NCBI RefSeq assembly: GCF_002278135.3
Contig: NZ_CP029425.2
Span: 4,812,001-4,876,000, forward strand
DNA length: 64,000 bases
Direction: 5' to 3'
From: Bradyrhizobium ottawaense
GTDB lineage: Bacteria; Pseudomonadota; Alphaproteobacteria; Rhizobiales; Xanthobacteraceae
Made by a program: the position numbers and the translations under genes. Shown one piece after another: positions 46,568 through 55,497 of the stretch; positions within the stretch are counted from its first letter, which is position 1; every line of letters begins with the position of its first letter. The notes under the pieces were generated by a model. That model saw only the letters and a program-made list of their open reading frames with translations, ran no database searches and was not told where the DNA came from.

Positions 46568-47212
46568 CTAAACTTGCTCGATGACGATGCTGTTGATCTC
46601 GTTCGCAACGTCGTCGAAGCGATCCGCCACCTTCTCGAGGTGGTCGTAGATCTCGACGCCGACGATGAAGTCCATCGCATTGCCGTCGCGATGCTTGAGG
46701 AACAGCTCCTTCAAGCCGATGTCGTGGAGATCGTCGACGCGGCCCTCGAGCTTGCCGAGCTCCTCCGTGATCGCGGTCAGCATGGCGACGTTCGGGCCGA
46801 TCGACTGCATCAGCGGCAGCGCGCGGCCGACCAGATTGGCGCATTCGATCAGAAGCCCGCCGATCTCGCGCATGGGCGGCTCGAAGGTGCGGACCTCGAA
46901 CAGCATCACCGCCTTGGCCGTCTGCTGCATCTGGTCGATGGCGTCGTCCATCGACGTGATCAGGTTCTTGATGTCGCCGCGGTCGAACGGGGTGATGAAG
47001 GTGCGGCGCACCGCCGTCAGCACCTCTCGGGTGATGTTGTCGGCATCATTCTCGAACTGGTTGACGCGCTGGCAATAGACTGGCGTCTCCTCGCCCCCGT
47101 TCAGCATACCCTGGAGCGCGATGGAGCCCTGGATCACCGTCTGGGCATGCCGGTCGAACAGGTCAAAGAACCGTTCTTCCTTGGGAAGGAAAGCACGAAA
47201 CCATCGCATCAT
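46568..47212 (-). CDS. DUF47 (PhoU-like) Pit accessory protein
   Basis: 214 residues, all helical, FDLFDRHAQTVIQGSIALQGML and ITSMDDAIDQMQQTAKAVMLFE being typical of DUF47. Homologues are encoded next to pit genes and affect its activity. The PHO box 42 bases upstream suggests control by PhoB of the pair. Confidence 0.92.
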   Translation of the reverse strand: MMRWFRAFLPKEERFFDLFDRHAQTVIQGSIALQGMLNGGEETPVYCQRVNQFENDADNITREVLTAVRRTFITPFDRGDIKNLITSMDDAIDQMQQTAKAVMLFEVRTFEPPMREIGGLLIECANLVGRALPLMQSIGPNVAMLTAITEELGKLEGRVDDLHDIGLKELFLKHRDGNAMDFIVGVEIYDHLEKVADRFDDVANEINSIVIEQV

Positions 47213-47253
47213 GGGGGTAGGCTACCGGTTGGAAATGGCCCGGCCCTGTCGGG

Positions 47254-47271
47254 CCGTCATGAAACTGTCAT
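47254..47271. promoter_or_regulatory. PHO box upstream of the DUF47-pit operon
   Basis: CCGTCAT-GAAA-CTGTCAT: two 7-base direct repeats at 11-base pitch, matching the PhoB consensus CTGTCAT-N4-CTGTCAT with one change. Its direct repeats read rightward, opposite to the operon. In S. meliloti PhoB represses orfA-pit during phosphate limitation, so repression is a reasonable reading here. A small hairpin (GGCCCG/CGGGCC, 47237-47255) lies between it and the start codon. Confidence 0.75.
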
Positions 47272-47368
47272 AGACCATTTTCGATCCGCGCGCGTGTCAT
47301 CTCACGCCCGCGGAGCCGGATCATCCACCGCTTTCAGGCGGCCGGTAAACCACTTTTGAATCAGCTAC

Positions 47369-48337
47369 TTAGAGAGATCGCCGGAAGTAATGCGCGATTT
47401 CGCCGATGACGCCGCGGCGGAAGGTGAGCACGCAGATTACGAAGATCGAGCCCTGGATTACCGTCACCCACTGGCCGAAGCCCGCGAGATATTGCTGCAT
47501 GGCGATGATCGCGAACGCACCGACCACGGGGCCGAAGATGGTTCCAAGGCCGCCAACCAGCGTCATCAGCACGACCTCGCCCGACATCGACCAATGGACA
47601 TCGGTGAGCGAGGCGTTCTGCGCCACGAACACCTTCAGCGCACCGGCAAAACCGGCCAGGGTTCCCGACAGCACGAAGGCCAGGAACTTGTACTGGTCGG
47701 TCCGGTAGCCGAGCGAAATCGCCCGCGGCTCATTCTCCCGGATCGCCTTCAGCACCTCGCCGAACGGCGAGTTGATGACACGGAAGATCAGCAGGAAGCC
47801 GGCGAGGAACCCCACCAGCACGACGTAATAAAGCACCGTCGGCTTGGACAGATCGAACACGCCGAACATGTGTCCCTGTGGGATGCCCTGGATGCCGTCC
47901 TCGCCGTGGGTGAACGGGGCCTGGAGGTAGATGAAGTACAGCAGCTGCGACAGCGCCAGCGTGATCATCGAGAAATAGATGCCTTGGCGGCGGATCGAGA
48001 TGTAGCCGGTGATGAGCGAGAGCACGAAAGCCGCGGCGATGCCGACGAGGATGCCGAGCTCGGGCGGCAGCGCCCACACTTTCAGCGCATGCGCGCAGCA
48101 ATAGCCGGCGGTACCCAGGAACATGGCGTGGCCGAACGACAACAGGCCGCCATAGCCGATCAGCAGATTGAAGGCGCAGGCGAGCAGCGCAAAGCACAGC
48201 GCCTGCATCACGAAGAACGGGTAGACGCCCGTGAATGGCACCGACGCCAGCAGCAGCGCCATCACTACGAAAGCGATCATCTCGTCGCGCATCGCGCGAG
48301 GGGTCACCGGCAGCGTGTCGTCCGTCAGGGTTGTCAT
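47369..48337 (-). CDS. livM: Branched-chain-type ABC transporter permease LivM
   Basis: 322 residues, eight or more spans, with the LivM pattern LIGYGGLLSFGHAMFLG and the EAA-like ILLKAIRENEPRAISLGY region (here EVLKAIRENEPRAISLGY). Last gene of the five-gene operon; one base after livH. Confidence 0.93.
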   Translation of the reverse strand: MTTLTDDTLPVTPRAMRDEMIAFVVMALLLASVPFTGVYPFFVMQALCFALLACAFNLLIGYGGLLSFGHAMFLGTAGYCCAHALKVWALPPELGILVGIAAAFVLSLITGYISIRRQGIYFSMITLALSQLLYFIYLQAPFTHGEDGIQGIPQGHMFGVFDLSKPTVLYYVVLVGFLAGFLLIFRVINSPFGEVLKAIRENEPRAISLGYRTDQYKFLAFVLSGTLAGFAGALKVFVAQNASLTDVHWSMSGEVVLMTLVGGLGTIFGPVVGAFAIIAMQQYLAGFGQWVTVIQGSIFVICVLTFRRGVIGEIAHYFRRSL

Positions 48338-48338
48338 A

Positions 48339-49202
48339 TCAGGCCGCCCTTCCCGTCAATCCCGTTGGCTTCACCAAGAGCACCAGCACCATCAGCACGA
48401 ACACGACGGTGTTGGAGGCCTCGGGATAGAAATACTTGGTCAGACCCTCGATCACGCCCAGCGCGAAGCCGGTGATGATGGAGCCCATGATCGAACCCAT
48501 GCCGCCGATCACGACCACCGCGAACACGACGATGATGAGGTCGGCGCCCATCAGCGGTCGCACCTGGTTGATCGGCGCCGAGAGCACGCCCGCGAGCGCG
48601 GCAAGGCCGACGCCGAGACCATAGGTCAGCGTGATCATGCGCGGCACGTTGATGCCGAAGGCGCGCACCAACGTCGGATTTTCGGTGGCGGCGCGCAGGT
48701 AAGCGCCGAGCTGGGTCTTCTCGATCAGGAACCAGGTCGCCAGACACACGACCAGCGAGAACACGACCACCCAGCCGCGATAGATCGGCAAGAACATGAA
48801 GCCCAGATTCATGCCGCCCTTGAGCTGGTCCGGAATGGCGTAAGGCAGACCGGAGGAGCCGAAATAGTTCTGGAACACGCCCTGCACGATCAGCGCGATG
48901 CCGAAGGTCAGGAGCAGGCCGTAGAGATGGTCGAGCCCGGTCAGCCATTGCAGCATGGTCCTTTCCAGGATCATGCCGAAGATGCCGACGATCACGGGTG
49001 CGATCAGCAGCGCCCACCAGTAGTTGATGCCGCCGAGGCTCAACAGGAAATAAGCAACGAAGGCGCCCATCATGTAGAGCGCGCCATGGGCGAAATTGAT
49101 GATGTTGAGCATGCCGAAAATCACGGCAAGCCCGAGACTGAGCAGCGCGTAGAACGAGCCGTTGATCAGTCCCACCAGTAGCTGAGCGTATAGAGCCTGC
49201 AT
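48339..49202 (-). CDS. livH: Branched-chain-type ABC transporter permease LivH
   Basis: 287 residues with LivH motifs GLINGSFYALLSLGLAVIFG and NIINFAHGALYMMGAF near the start. Eight spans. Forms a heterodimer with LivM. 72 bases follow the binding-protein gene. Confidence 0.93.
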   Translation of the reverse strand: MQALYAQLLVGLINGSFYALLSLGLAVIFGMLNIINFAHGALYMMGAFVAYFLLSLGGINYWWALLIAPVIVGIFGMILERTMLQWLTGLDHLYGLLLTFGIALIVQGVFQNYFGSSGLPYAIPDQLKGGMNLGFMFLPIYRGWVVVFSLVVCLATWFLIEKTQLGAYLRAATENPTLVRAFGINVPRMITLTYGLGVGLAALAGVLSAPINQVRPLMGADLIIVVFAVVVIGGMGSIMGSIITGFALGVIEGLTKYFYPEASNTVVFVLMVLVLLVKPTGLTGRAA

Positions 49203-49274
49203 CGATCCCGCACCCGGTCCCTTCGGCGTTCCCTGAAAGTCGCCCGCGGGCCTGATGGCCTGCGGGCGGTTATC

Positions 49275-50498
49275 TTACTTCTTCAAGAGCGCGCACTTGC
49301 TCTCGGACAGCGGCGTGAAAGCCTGATCGCCCGGCACCGTGCCGACCAGCTTGTAGAAGTCCCACGGCCCCTTGGATTCGGAGGGCTTCTTCACCTCGAA
49401 CAGATAGGCGTTGTGGATGGTGCGGCCGTTGGGCTGGATCTCGCCCTTGCCGAACAGATCGTCCTCCGTCGGCATCGACTTCATCTTCTCGACGACCTTG
49501 ACGCCGTCATGGGGATTGCCGCCGAGCGCTTCCAGCGCCTTGAGATAGTGACGCACGCCCGAATAGACGCCGGCCTGCACCATGGTGGGCGGTGCGTTGT
49601 TCTTCATCCTGTCAGCGAAGCGCTTCGAGAACGCCCGGGTCTGGTCGTTCATGTCCCAGTAGAAGGTCTCGGTGAAGTTGAGGCCTTGCGCCGTCTCCAG
49701 CCCGATCGCCTTGACGTCGGTGAGGAAGAGCAGTAGCGCCGCGAGCTTCTGGCCGCCCTTGCCGATGCCGAACTCGGCAGCCTGCTTGATCGTGTTGGTG
49801 GTGTCGCCGCCGGCATTGGCAAGACCGATGATCTTTGCCTTGGATGACTGCGCCTGGAGCAGGAATGACGAGAAGTCGGGCGTGTTCAGCGGATGCTTGA
49901 CGCCGCCGACCACCTTGCCGCCGTTGGCGGTGACGACCGCCGTGGTGTCGCGCTCGAGCGCCGCACCAAAGGCATAGTCGGCGGTCAGGAAGAACCAGGT
50001 GTCGCCGCCGGCCTTCACCAGCGCCTGGCCGGTGGTGTGGGCCAGCATGTAGGTATCGTAGGTCCAGTGCACGGTGTTGGGGGAGCACTGCGCGTTGCTG
50101 AGATCCGAGGTCGCCGCGCCCGAATTGATGTAGACGCCGTTCTTTTCCTTGATGACGTTGTTGACGGCGAGCGCCACGCCGGAATTCGGCACGTCGACGA
50201 TGATGTCGACCTTGTCGACGTCGAACCACTGCCGCGCGATCGCGGTGCCGATGTCGGGTTTGTTCTGGTGATCGCCGGAGATGATGTCGATCTTCCAGCC
50301 CTTCGCCGCCAGGCCGGAATCCTCAACCGCCATCTGTGCGGCAAGCGTCGAGCCGGGACCGCCGAGATCGGCGTAGAGGCCGGACTGATCGGACAGCGCG
50401 CCGATCTTGACGGTCTTGTCCTGCGCGGAGGCGACGCCTGTTACGGCGAAGGTGAGCGCGGTGGTCAGCAGCAACGATGCAATCGACTTCGTCTTCAT
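49275..50498 (-). CDS. Branched-chain-type ABC substrate-binding protein
   Basis: 407-residue precursor with signal peptide (LLLTTALTFAVTGVASA, about 25 residues) and a type I periplasmic fold (TVKIGALSDQSGLYADLG). Highly similar in layout to the orphan at 34925-36151. It is flanked by its ATPases and permeases, so it is the operon's own binder. Ligand not readable; the subgroup favours various small acids. Confidence 0.93.
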   Translation of the reverse strand: MKTKSIASLLLTTALTFAVTGVASAQDKTVKIGALSDQSGLYADLGGPGSTLAAQMAVEDSGLAAKGWKIDIISGDHQNKPDIGTAIARQWFDVDKVDIIVDVPNSGVALAVNNVIKEKNGVYINSGAATSDLSNAQCSPNTVHWTYDTYMLAHTTGQALVKAGGDTWFFLTADYAFGAALERDTTAVVTANGGKVVGGVKHPLNTPDFSSFLLQAQSSKAKIIGLANAGGDTTNTIKQAAEFGIGKGGQKLAALLLFLTDVKAIGLETAQGLNFTETFYWDMNDQTRAFSKRFADRMKNNAPPTMVQAGVYSGVRHYLKALEALGGNPHDGVKVVEKMKSMPTEDDLFGKGEIQPNGRTIHNAYLFEVKKPSESKGPWDFYKLVGTVPGDQAFTPLSESKCALLKK

Positions 50499-50533
50499 GC
50501 AACTTTCCTTTTTGAATTTTCTCGTTGGCAGTT

Positions 50534-51280
50534 CTAGACACCCAAATAGGTGTGGAGCTTGTCCATGTTGGCGGCAAGCTCCGCATTGGAAAATCCGTCA
50601 ATGATCTTGCCGTGCTCGACCACGTAGTAGCGGTCGGCGACGGTGGATGCGAAGCGGAAATTCTGCTCGACCAGGAGGATCGTGAACCCCTCCTTCTTGA
50701 GCCGCGCGATGGTGTGGCCGATCTGCTGGATGATGACCGGAGCCAGGCCCTCGGTCGGCTCGTCCAGCATCAGGAAGCTCGCGCCGGTGCGCAGGATGCG
50801 CGCGATCGCGAGCATCTGCTGCTCGCCACCGGATAGCTTGGTGCCCTGGCTGTTGAGCCGCTCCTTCAGGTTCGGGAACAGATCGAAGATCTGATCGAGC
50901 GGCAGCCCGCCTTCGCGGACCACCGGCGGCAGCATCAAATTCTCCCGCACATCGAGACTGGAGAATATGCCCCGCTCTTCCGGGCAGAATGCGATGCCCA
51001 TGCGCGCGATCTTGTCGGAGGTCGCGCGGATGATCTCCTGGTTGTTGAACTTCACCGAGCCGGTACGCTTGCCGATGATGCCCATGATCGACTTCAGCGT
51101 GGTCGTCTTACCGGCGCCGTTACGCCCGAGCAGGGTGACGACCTCGCCCGCGTTCACGTCGAAGTTGATCCCGTGCAGGATGTGAGACTCGCCGTACCAG
51201 GCTTCCAGGTTGCGGATTTGAAGGATGTTTCCGCCGGTCGCAGCCTTGGCCGGAGCCTCGGCGATCGCAGTGTCAGGCAT
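50534..51280 (-). CDS. livF: Branched-chain-type ABC transporter ATPase LivF
   Basis: 248 residues. Walker A GRNGAGKTT, signature LSGGEQQ, Walker B LMLDEPTEGLAP and a C-terminus with LVEQNFRFA are intact. Its first bases overlap the last eight of livG. Confidence 0.94.
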   Translation of the reverse strand: MPDTAIAEAPAKAATGGNILQIRNLEAWYGESHILHGINFDVNAGEVVTLLGRNGAGKTTTLKSIMGIIGKRTGSVKFNNQEIIRATSDKIARMGIAFCPEERGIFSSLDVRENLMLPPVVREGGLPLDQIFDLFPNLKERLNSQGTKLSGGEQQMLAIARILRTGASFLMLDEPTEGLAPVIIQQIGHTIARLKKEGFTILLVEQNFRFASTVADRYYVVEHGKIIDGFSNAELAANMDKLHTYLGV

Positions 51281-52028
51281 GACCGGCTCCCAGATAGGCT
51301 TCCTTGACGCGCTCGTCCTTGGTGAGCTCCGAGTAATGGCCCTGCGCGAGCACCTGGCCGCGCGTCAGCACGGTAATGATGTCGGACAGGTTGGCCACGA
51401 CGCTTAAGTTATGCTCCACCATCAGGATGGTGTATTTCGCCGAGATCCGCTTGATCAGCGCCGCGATCTTGTCGATGTCCTCGTGGCCCATGCCCGCCAT
51501 CGGCTCGTCCAACAGCATCATCTCCGGGTCGAGCGCGAGCGTGGTTGCGATCTCCAGTGCACGCTTGCGTCCATAGGGCATCTCGACCGCGGGCGTGTTG
51601 GCAAACTCGTTCAGGCCGACATCGTTCAACAATTCGCGCGCGCGATCGTTGAAGCGGTTGAGCACCGACTTGGAGCGCCAGAAATCGAACGAAGAGCCGT
51701 GCTGGCGCTGAAGCGCGACACGGACGTTCTCCAGCGCCGTGAGATGCGGAAACACCGCCGAAATCTGGAACGAACGGACCAGCCCCATGCGGGCCACGTC
51801 GGCCGGCGCCATCGCGGTGATGTCCTGCCCCTTGTAGAGGATTTTTCCTGCGGACGGTTTCAGGAACTTGGTCAGAAGATTGAAGCAGGTCGTCTTGCCG
51901 GCCCCGTTCGGGCCGATCAACGCATGAATGCTCCCACGGCGAACCTTGAGCGCAACGTCACGGACGGCGAAGAAGCCCGCGAACTCCTTGGTCAAGCCTT
52001 CCGTTTCGAGAATAAACTCATCGGCCAA
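51273..52028 (-). CDS. livG: Branched-chain-type ABC transporter ATPase LivG
   Basis: 251 residues. Walker A GPNGAGKTT, Walker B MLLDEPMAGM and VEHNLSVV switch region; the signature Q-rich motif is degenerate (EMPYGRKRALEIA), as is common in LivG. First gene of the livG-livF-SBP-livH-livM operon. Confidence 0.94.
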   Translation of the reverse strand: MADEFILETEGLTKEFAGFFAVRDVALKVRRGSIHALIGPNGAGKTTCFNLLTKFLKPSAGKILYKGQDITAMAPADVARMGLVRSFQISAVFPHLTALENVRVALQRQHGSSFDFWRSKSVLNRFNDRARELLNDVGLNEFANTPAVEMPYGRKRALEIATTLALDPEMMLLDEPMAGMGHEDIDKIAALIKRISAKYTILMVEHNLSVVANLSDIITVLTRGQVLAQGHYSELTKDERVKEAYLGAGHA

Positions 52029-52090
52029 ACAGATTTCCCCCTGCCCGCGCGAGCCGCGTGGCTATCCTTGTTGCTTCGGCTTTCCGGGGG

Positions 52091-52116
52091 CCTTGGAGCC
52101 TATCCTTGGAGCCCAT
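52091..52116 (+). repeat. Tandem 13-base repeat upstream of livG
   Basis: CCTTGGAGCCTAT followed directly by CCTTGGAGCCCAT, one mismatch. It lies 63 bases upstream of the livG start in the 355-base divergent spacer 52029-52383, where I see no gene apart from the tiny leader at 52351. Confidence 0.6.
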
Positions 52117-52350
52117 CCGGAACGCCGTCTCCGGGCGCGGAATATGCCGGAGGTGACGGGGGTTAGGCAAGGCGGAAAGCTGAGCAGATCAGGTCTCCGG
52201 CTGGGATACAAATGCTCCCTTAGTCGGAGATGTTTTGATGTCGTGCCTGCCCGGCCTCCCGGTTCGCAAGACACCGGTCATCAAGCCGTCGTTAACGGTC
52301 TTTCGTCCGGCGCGCCAGCCTTCATAGAAAATTTTCCCGCAGGAGACATC

Positions 52351-52365
52351 ATGTGCTGGTTTTGA
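52351..52365 (+). other. Four-codon leader frame MCWF ahead of the PAS_5 gene
   Basis: AGGAG (52341-52345) is followed after five bases by ATG TGC TGG TTT TGA. The frame is the same as that of the main gene, which begins at a TTG 18 bases after this TGA. It could be a leader peptide, a reinitiation device, or a gene start broken by a stop codon. Confidence 0.4.
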
Positions 52366-52383
52366 CGTTCCGGGATTATTGTT

Positions 52384-53031
52384 TTGGATTTCGCAAGCGC
52401 CGCTCCGTCCGTCGTCAAATCGATCAGGCAGCGTGATCTCCTGAACACGTGGCTGCGACTTTATGCGCGCCAGCAGATCGCGCCGGCGGTCTGGGAATAT
52501 CAGCCTGCGCGGCTCGAGGAAGAGCTGTTCGATCTCATCTATTATACGGTGGACGTTTCGACGCCGGCGCCGCGCCTCACCATCCAGAGCGAAAACACGC
52601 GCATCTCCCGCGCCTATGGACATACCGGCAAGGGCGTTCTGCTCGACGATTATCTCGGGCCGCGGCTCGCCCCCTTCGTGATGCCGGTTTACTATGAATG
52701 CGTGGCACGCGGGCTGCCCGTCTACAGCGTTGCCGATGTCGACGACATCTACGGACGCATCGTCGCGTATGAACGGCTGCTGCTACCTTTCCAGACGGGC
52801 GGCCAAGTCTGCCACGTCATCGCCTCGGTCAAGACCTTCTGCGAGGACGGCGGCTTCGAGATCAAGAATCTGATGCGCGGAAATGACGCGCTGCCGCGCC
52901 CGAAACTGCGCGCCGTGATCGATCGCGATCTCTTCCATCGCGCGCCTGGCCGCATCGCGACGGCCGACGTCGTCGAGTTCGCGGACCAGCCGGCTCCCGG
53001 CGTCACCAACGAGATCATCGAGCTGAACTAG
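52384..53031 (+). CDS. PAS_5 family protein
   Basis: 215 residues. Residues about 15-170 fit the PAS_5 family common in Bradyrhizobium and relatives: WLRLYARQQIAPAVWEY, ISRAYGHTGKGVLLDDYLG and YECVARGLPVYSV. No output domain is attached, so it may be a lone sensory or scaffold module. The TTG start at 52384 is weakly supported by CGGGA; the alternative is the ATG at 52351 in the same frame, which is blocked by TGA. Confidence 0.7.
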   Translation: MDFASAAPSVVKSIRQRDLLNTWLRLYARQQIAPAVWEYQPARLEEELFDLIYYTVDVSTPAPRLTIQSENTRISRAYGHTGKGVLLDDYLGPRLAPFVMPVYYECVARGLPVYSVADVDDIYGRIVAYERLLLPFQTGGQVCHVIASVKTFCEDGGFEIKNLMRGNDALPRPKLRAVIDRDLFHRAPGRIATADVVEFADQPAPGVTNEIIELN

Positions 53032-53034
53032 ACT

Positions 53035-53394
53035 CTAACGCGTCCTGGCTCCGACTTCCTTGGCATAGATGTCCGGCTTGAAGCCGACCAGCAGCTTGCC
53101 GCCGATCTCCAACACCGGCCGCTTGATCATCGATGGTTGCGCTAGCATCAGCGCCAGCGCCTTCTTCTCGGTGACGCCTTCCTTGTCGGAATCGGGCAGC
53201 TTCTTGAACGTCGTGCCGGCGCGATTGAGCAGACTCTCCCAGCCGACCTTGTCGCTCCAGTGCTTGAGCTTGTCCTTGTCTACGCCCGCTGTCTTGTAGT
53301 CGTGAAATTCATATGCGACGCCATGGGAGTCGAGCCAGGCGCGCGCCTTCTTCATGGTGTCGCAGTTCTTGATGCCGTAGATGGTGTTGGGCAA
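53035..53394 (-). CDS. ArsC/Spx-family thioredoxin-fold protein
   Basis: About 119 residues of the YffB type: TIYGIKNCDTMKKARAWLD carries the single active-site Cys (Cys10), and PSMIKRPVLEIGGKLLVGF is the typical C-terminal part. Arsenate reductase activity is not implied; YffB proteins are glutathione-linked thiol enzymes of unclear substrate. Start at TTG 53394, six bases after GAGGAA; the frame runs far upstream without similarity. Confidence 0.82.
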   Translation of the reverse strand: MPNTIYGIKNCDTMKKARAWLDSHGVAYEFHDYKTAGVDKDKLKHWSDKVGWESLLNRAGTTFKKLPDSDKEGVTEKKALALMLAQPSMIKRPVLEIGGKLLVGFKPDIYAKEVGARTR

Positions 53395-53497
53395 GATGTT
53401 CCTCGCGCATGGCGTACGTGATGTTCGCAGCGTTGTACGAAACTCCGCCTCGCGCGACAATATTGCGAACGACGCCAACTCGCCGAACGGACATCCC

Positions 53498-53869
53498 ATG
53501 CACGTCACCCACGATCCCGCAGCCGCCGCCACGCCGACCATCGACTTCAACAGCTTCCTCGCGGTCGATATCCGCGTCGGCACCATCGTCGATGCGAAAC
53601 CGTTTCCAGAGGCGCGCAAGCCGGCCTTTCGGCTGTGGATCGACTTCGGCCCGGTGATCGGCGTGCGCAAGAGCTCGGCGCAGATCACCGAGAACCATCC
53701 GCTCGAGACGCTGGTGGGACAACAGGTCGCGGCCGTCGTCAATTTCCCGCCGCGCCAGATCGGACCCGTCATCTCCGAGGTGCTGACGCTCGGCTTCCCC
53801 GATGCCGACGGCAAGGTCGTGCTGGTGCAGCCGAGCAAGCCGGTGCCGAACGGAGGACGGCTGTTCTAG
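53498..53869 (+). CDS. csaA: tRNA-binding-domain chaperone CsaA
   Basis: 123 residues, single OB-fold of the EMAP/tRNA-binding type: FNSFLAVDIRVGTIVDAKPF and FGPVIGVRKSSAQITENHP are typical of CsaA, a dimeric export-related chaperone. The ATG at 53498 matches the family start. Divergent from the ArsC-like gene. Confidence 0.9.
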   Translation: MHVTHDPAAAATPTIDFNSFLAVDIRVGTIVDAKPFPEARKPAFRLWIDFGPVIGVRKSSAQITENHPLETLVGQQVAAVVNFPPRQIGPVISEVLTLGFPDADGKVVLVQPSKPVPNGGRLF

Positions 53870-54076
53870 CCGCGTGCGATCGAGCGCAGCGTCGCCCCTG
53901 TCGAGGCATTCGCAACCACATCCTCCTCCTTCTTCCCGGCCCCGCGGACTTGACCAAAATCCCCCTCTGCAATAAAAATGACTGACTGATCGTTTTTTAT
54001 ATCAATCCGCTTGGTGCAGGATCGACCGGAACCGACGGTAAAGTGATCGACCTGTCAGTTATTTAAGGACGGCGAG

Positions 54077-54709
54077 ATGCCCAAGATCAGCGACAAGCAG
54101 CGCGAAAGCCGGCGGCAGCAAATTCTCGAAGCTGCCCTCGCCTGCTTCTCCGAAGACGGTTTTCACCAGACCGGCATGGCCGACATCGTGAAACGCTCCG
54201 GACTGAGCCACGGCGCGGTTTATCTCTACTTCCAGAGCAAGGACGATCTGATCGAGGCACTTGCCGACGACCGGCATCGGCGCGAAGCCGTGCTCAATTC
54301 GGTCGCGCAAGGATCCGGCGATCCGATCGAAGGGCTTCACGCGCTGATCCGCGTCTACGCGCAATGGCTGACCGACCCCGCCGGCGAACCGCGCCGCCGT
54401 GTCGGCATCCACGGCTGGGCCGAAGCCCTGCGCAACCGCCGCGTCCGCACCAGCGTCGTCGAAGGCATCGACATGCCGCGCGCGCTGATCGTGGCGCTGG
54501 TCGAGCGCGGCCAGCATGACGGCCTGATCAGGCGCGACCTCGGTGCCGAAGCGATCGCACGCGTGCTGATCGCGATCTTCCAGGGTTTTGTGCTGCAAAA
54601 ATGCTGGGGCGAGGATTTCGACGTCGAGGCCTGCATGGCGGCGGTGGCCGGGGTGATCGACGGCTTTCGCACGACCAGGCCTGACATCAAGCGGCGAACC
54701 AGGACGTAA
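54077..54709 (+). CDS. TetR/AcrR family regulator
   Basis: 210 residues. HTH at roughly 10-55 (ILEAALACFSEDGFHQTGMADIVKRSGLSHGAVYLYFQSKDDL) and a helical ligand domain. Translated 3 bases before the TauE/SafE gene, which is therefore its likely target. The 207 bases upstream hold no gene; short TGACTGA/CTGTCAG elements there could be its operator but do not form a clean palindrome. Confidence 0.88.
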   Translation: MPKISDKQRESRRQQILEAALACFSEDGFHQTGMADIVKRSGLSHGAVYLYFQSKDDLIEALADDRHRREAVLNSVAQGSGDPIEGLHALIRVYAQWLTDPAGEPRRRVGIHGWAEALRNRRVRTSVVEGIDMPRALIVALVERGQHDGLIRRDLGAEAIARVLIAIFQGFVLQKCWGEDFDVEACMAAVAGVIDGFRTTRPDIKRRTRT

Positions 54710-54712
54710 GCG

Positions 54713-55495
54713 ATGTCAGGAATCCACGACCTGCTCGCTGGCGCCGGCGTCGGCCTGGTCAGCGGATTGACGTCGGGCTTGATGGGAACGAGCCCGGGTG
54801 GCGGGCTCGTGATCTTCAGCGTGCTGCTGCTCGGCGCGGAACAGCACGTCGCGCAAGGGACGTCGCTGATCACACAGGTCCCGCCGACGGGCCTCGCCGG
54901 CGCGCGCCGCTACTGGCAGAGCGGCAATCGCAGCCCCTGGCCGTGGATCGTCTGGATCGGCATCGGATTTCTCGTCGGCGGTGCCGGCGGCGGTTACGCC
55001 GCGGCGGCGGTTTCCGACCGGGTCTTGCAATGGACTTATGTCATCTATCTCGCCGCGCTGATCGCCCTGCTGATCCTGCGTCGCGATCGCAAGGACGGCG
55101 GCCGTGAGGCCGACGACCAGGACCAGCAGCCCCGGCTACCCCTGCTGCTCATCGGCCTGCTCGCCGGATTTTCCTCCGGCTTCATGGGCATCGGCGGGGG
55201 CCTGGCCATCACGGTCGGCCTTGCTGCGGGCCTGCGCGTGCCGCAGCATCAGGCGCAGCTCGTCAGCCTCGTTTTCTCGGTCATCCCGACCAACCTGCCG
55301 GCGGCCTGGATCTACTGGAGCAAGGGCCTGCTGGTCGGCTGGCCGGCCATCACAGGTATTCTGGCAGGCCTCTGGATCGGCACCGATCTCGGCGCACGCC
55401 TGGCCAATGGCGTCAGCAAATCGGTGCTGCGCCGGGTCATGATCGCCTTCGTCTCGCTGATGGCGCTCTACATGACGTACAAGGCGCTGACCTGA
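54713..55495 (+). CDS. TauE/SafE family anion permease
   Basis: 260 residues, eight spans in two halves; SGLTSGLMGTSPGGGLVIFSV and LLAGFSSGFMGIGGGLAITVG are the paired repeat motifs. Distinct from the TauE-type protein at 28065. Co-transcribed with a TetR regulator, suggesting induced export of a small anion. Confidence 0.85.
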   Translation: MSGIHDLLAGAGVGLVSGLTSGLMGTSPGGGLVIFSVLLLGAEQHVAQGTSLITQVPPTGLAGARRYWQSGNRSPWPWIVWIGIGFLVGGAGGGYAAAAVSDRVLQWTYVIYLAALIALLILRRDRKDGGREADDQDQQPRLPLLLIGLLAGFSSGFMGIGGGLAITVGLAAGLRVPQHQAQLVSLVFSVIPTNLPAAWIYWSKGLLVGWPAITGILAGLWIGTDLGARLANGVSKSVLRRVMIAFVSLMALYMTYKALT

Positions 55496-55497
55496 TC

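Noticed and set aside
46557..46844. Upstream extension of the pit reading frame
   Set aside because: It would run inside the DUF47 gene in another frame; the GTG at 46556 has a ribosome site and matches the PiT start.
53395..53838. Upstream extension of the ArsC-like reading frame
   Set aside because: No similarity, lies antisense to csaA; the TTG at 53394 has a good ribosome site.
53870..54076. Search for a clean TetR operator upstream of the regulator at 54077
   Set aside because: TGACTGA and CTGTCAG elements are present but do not form a convincing symmetric site.
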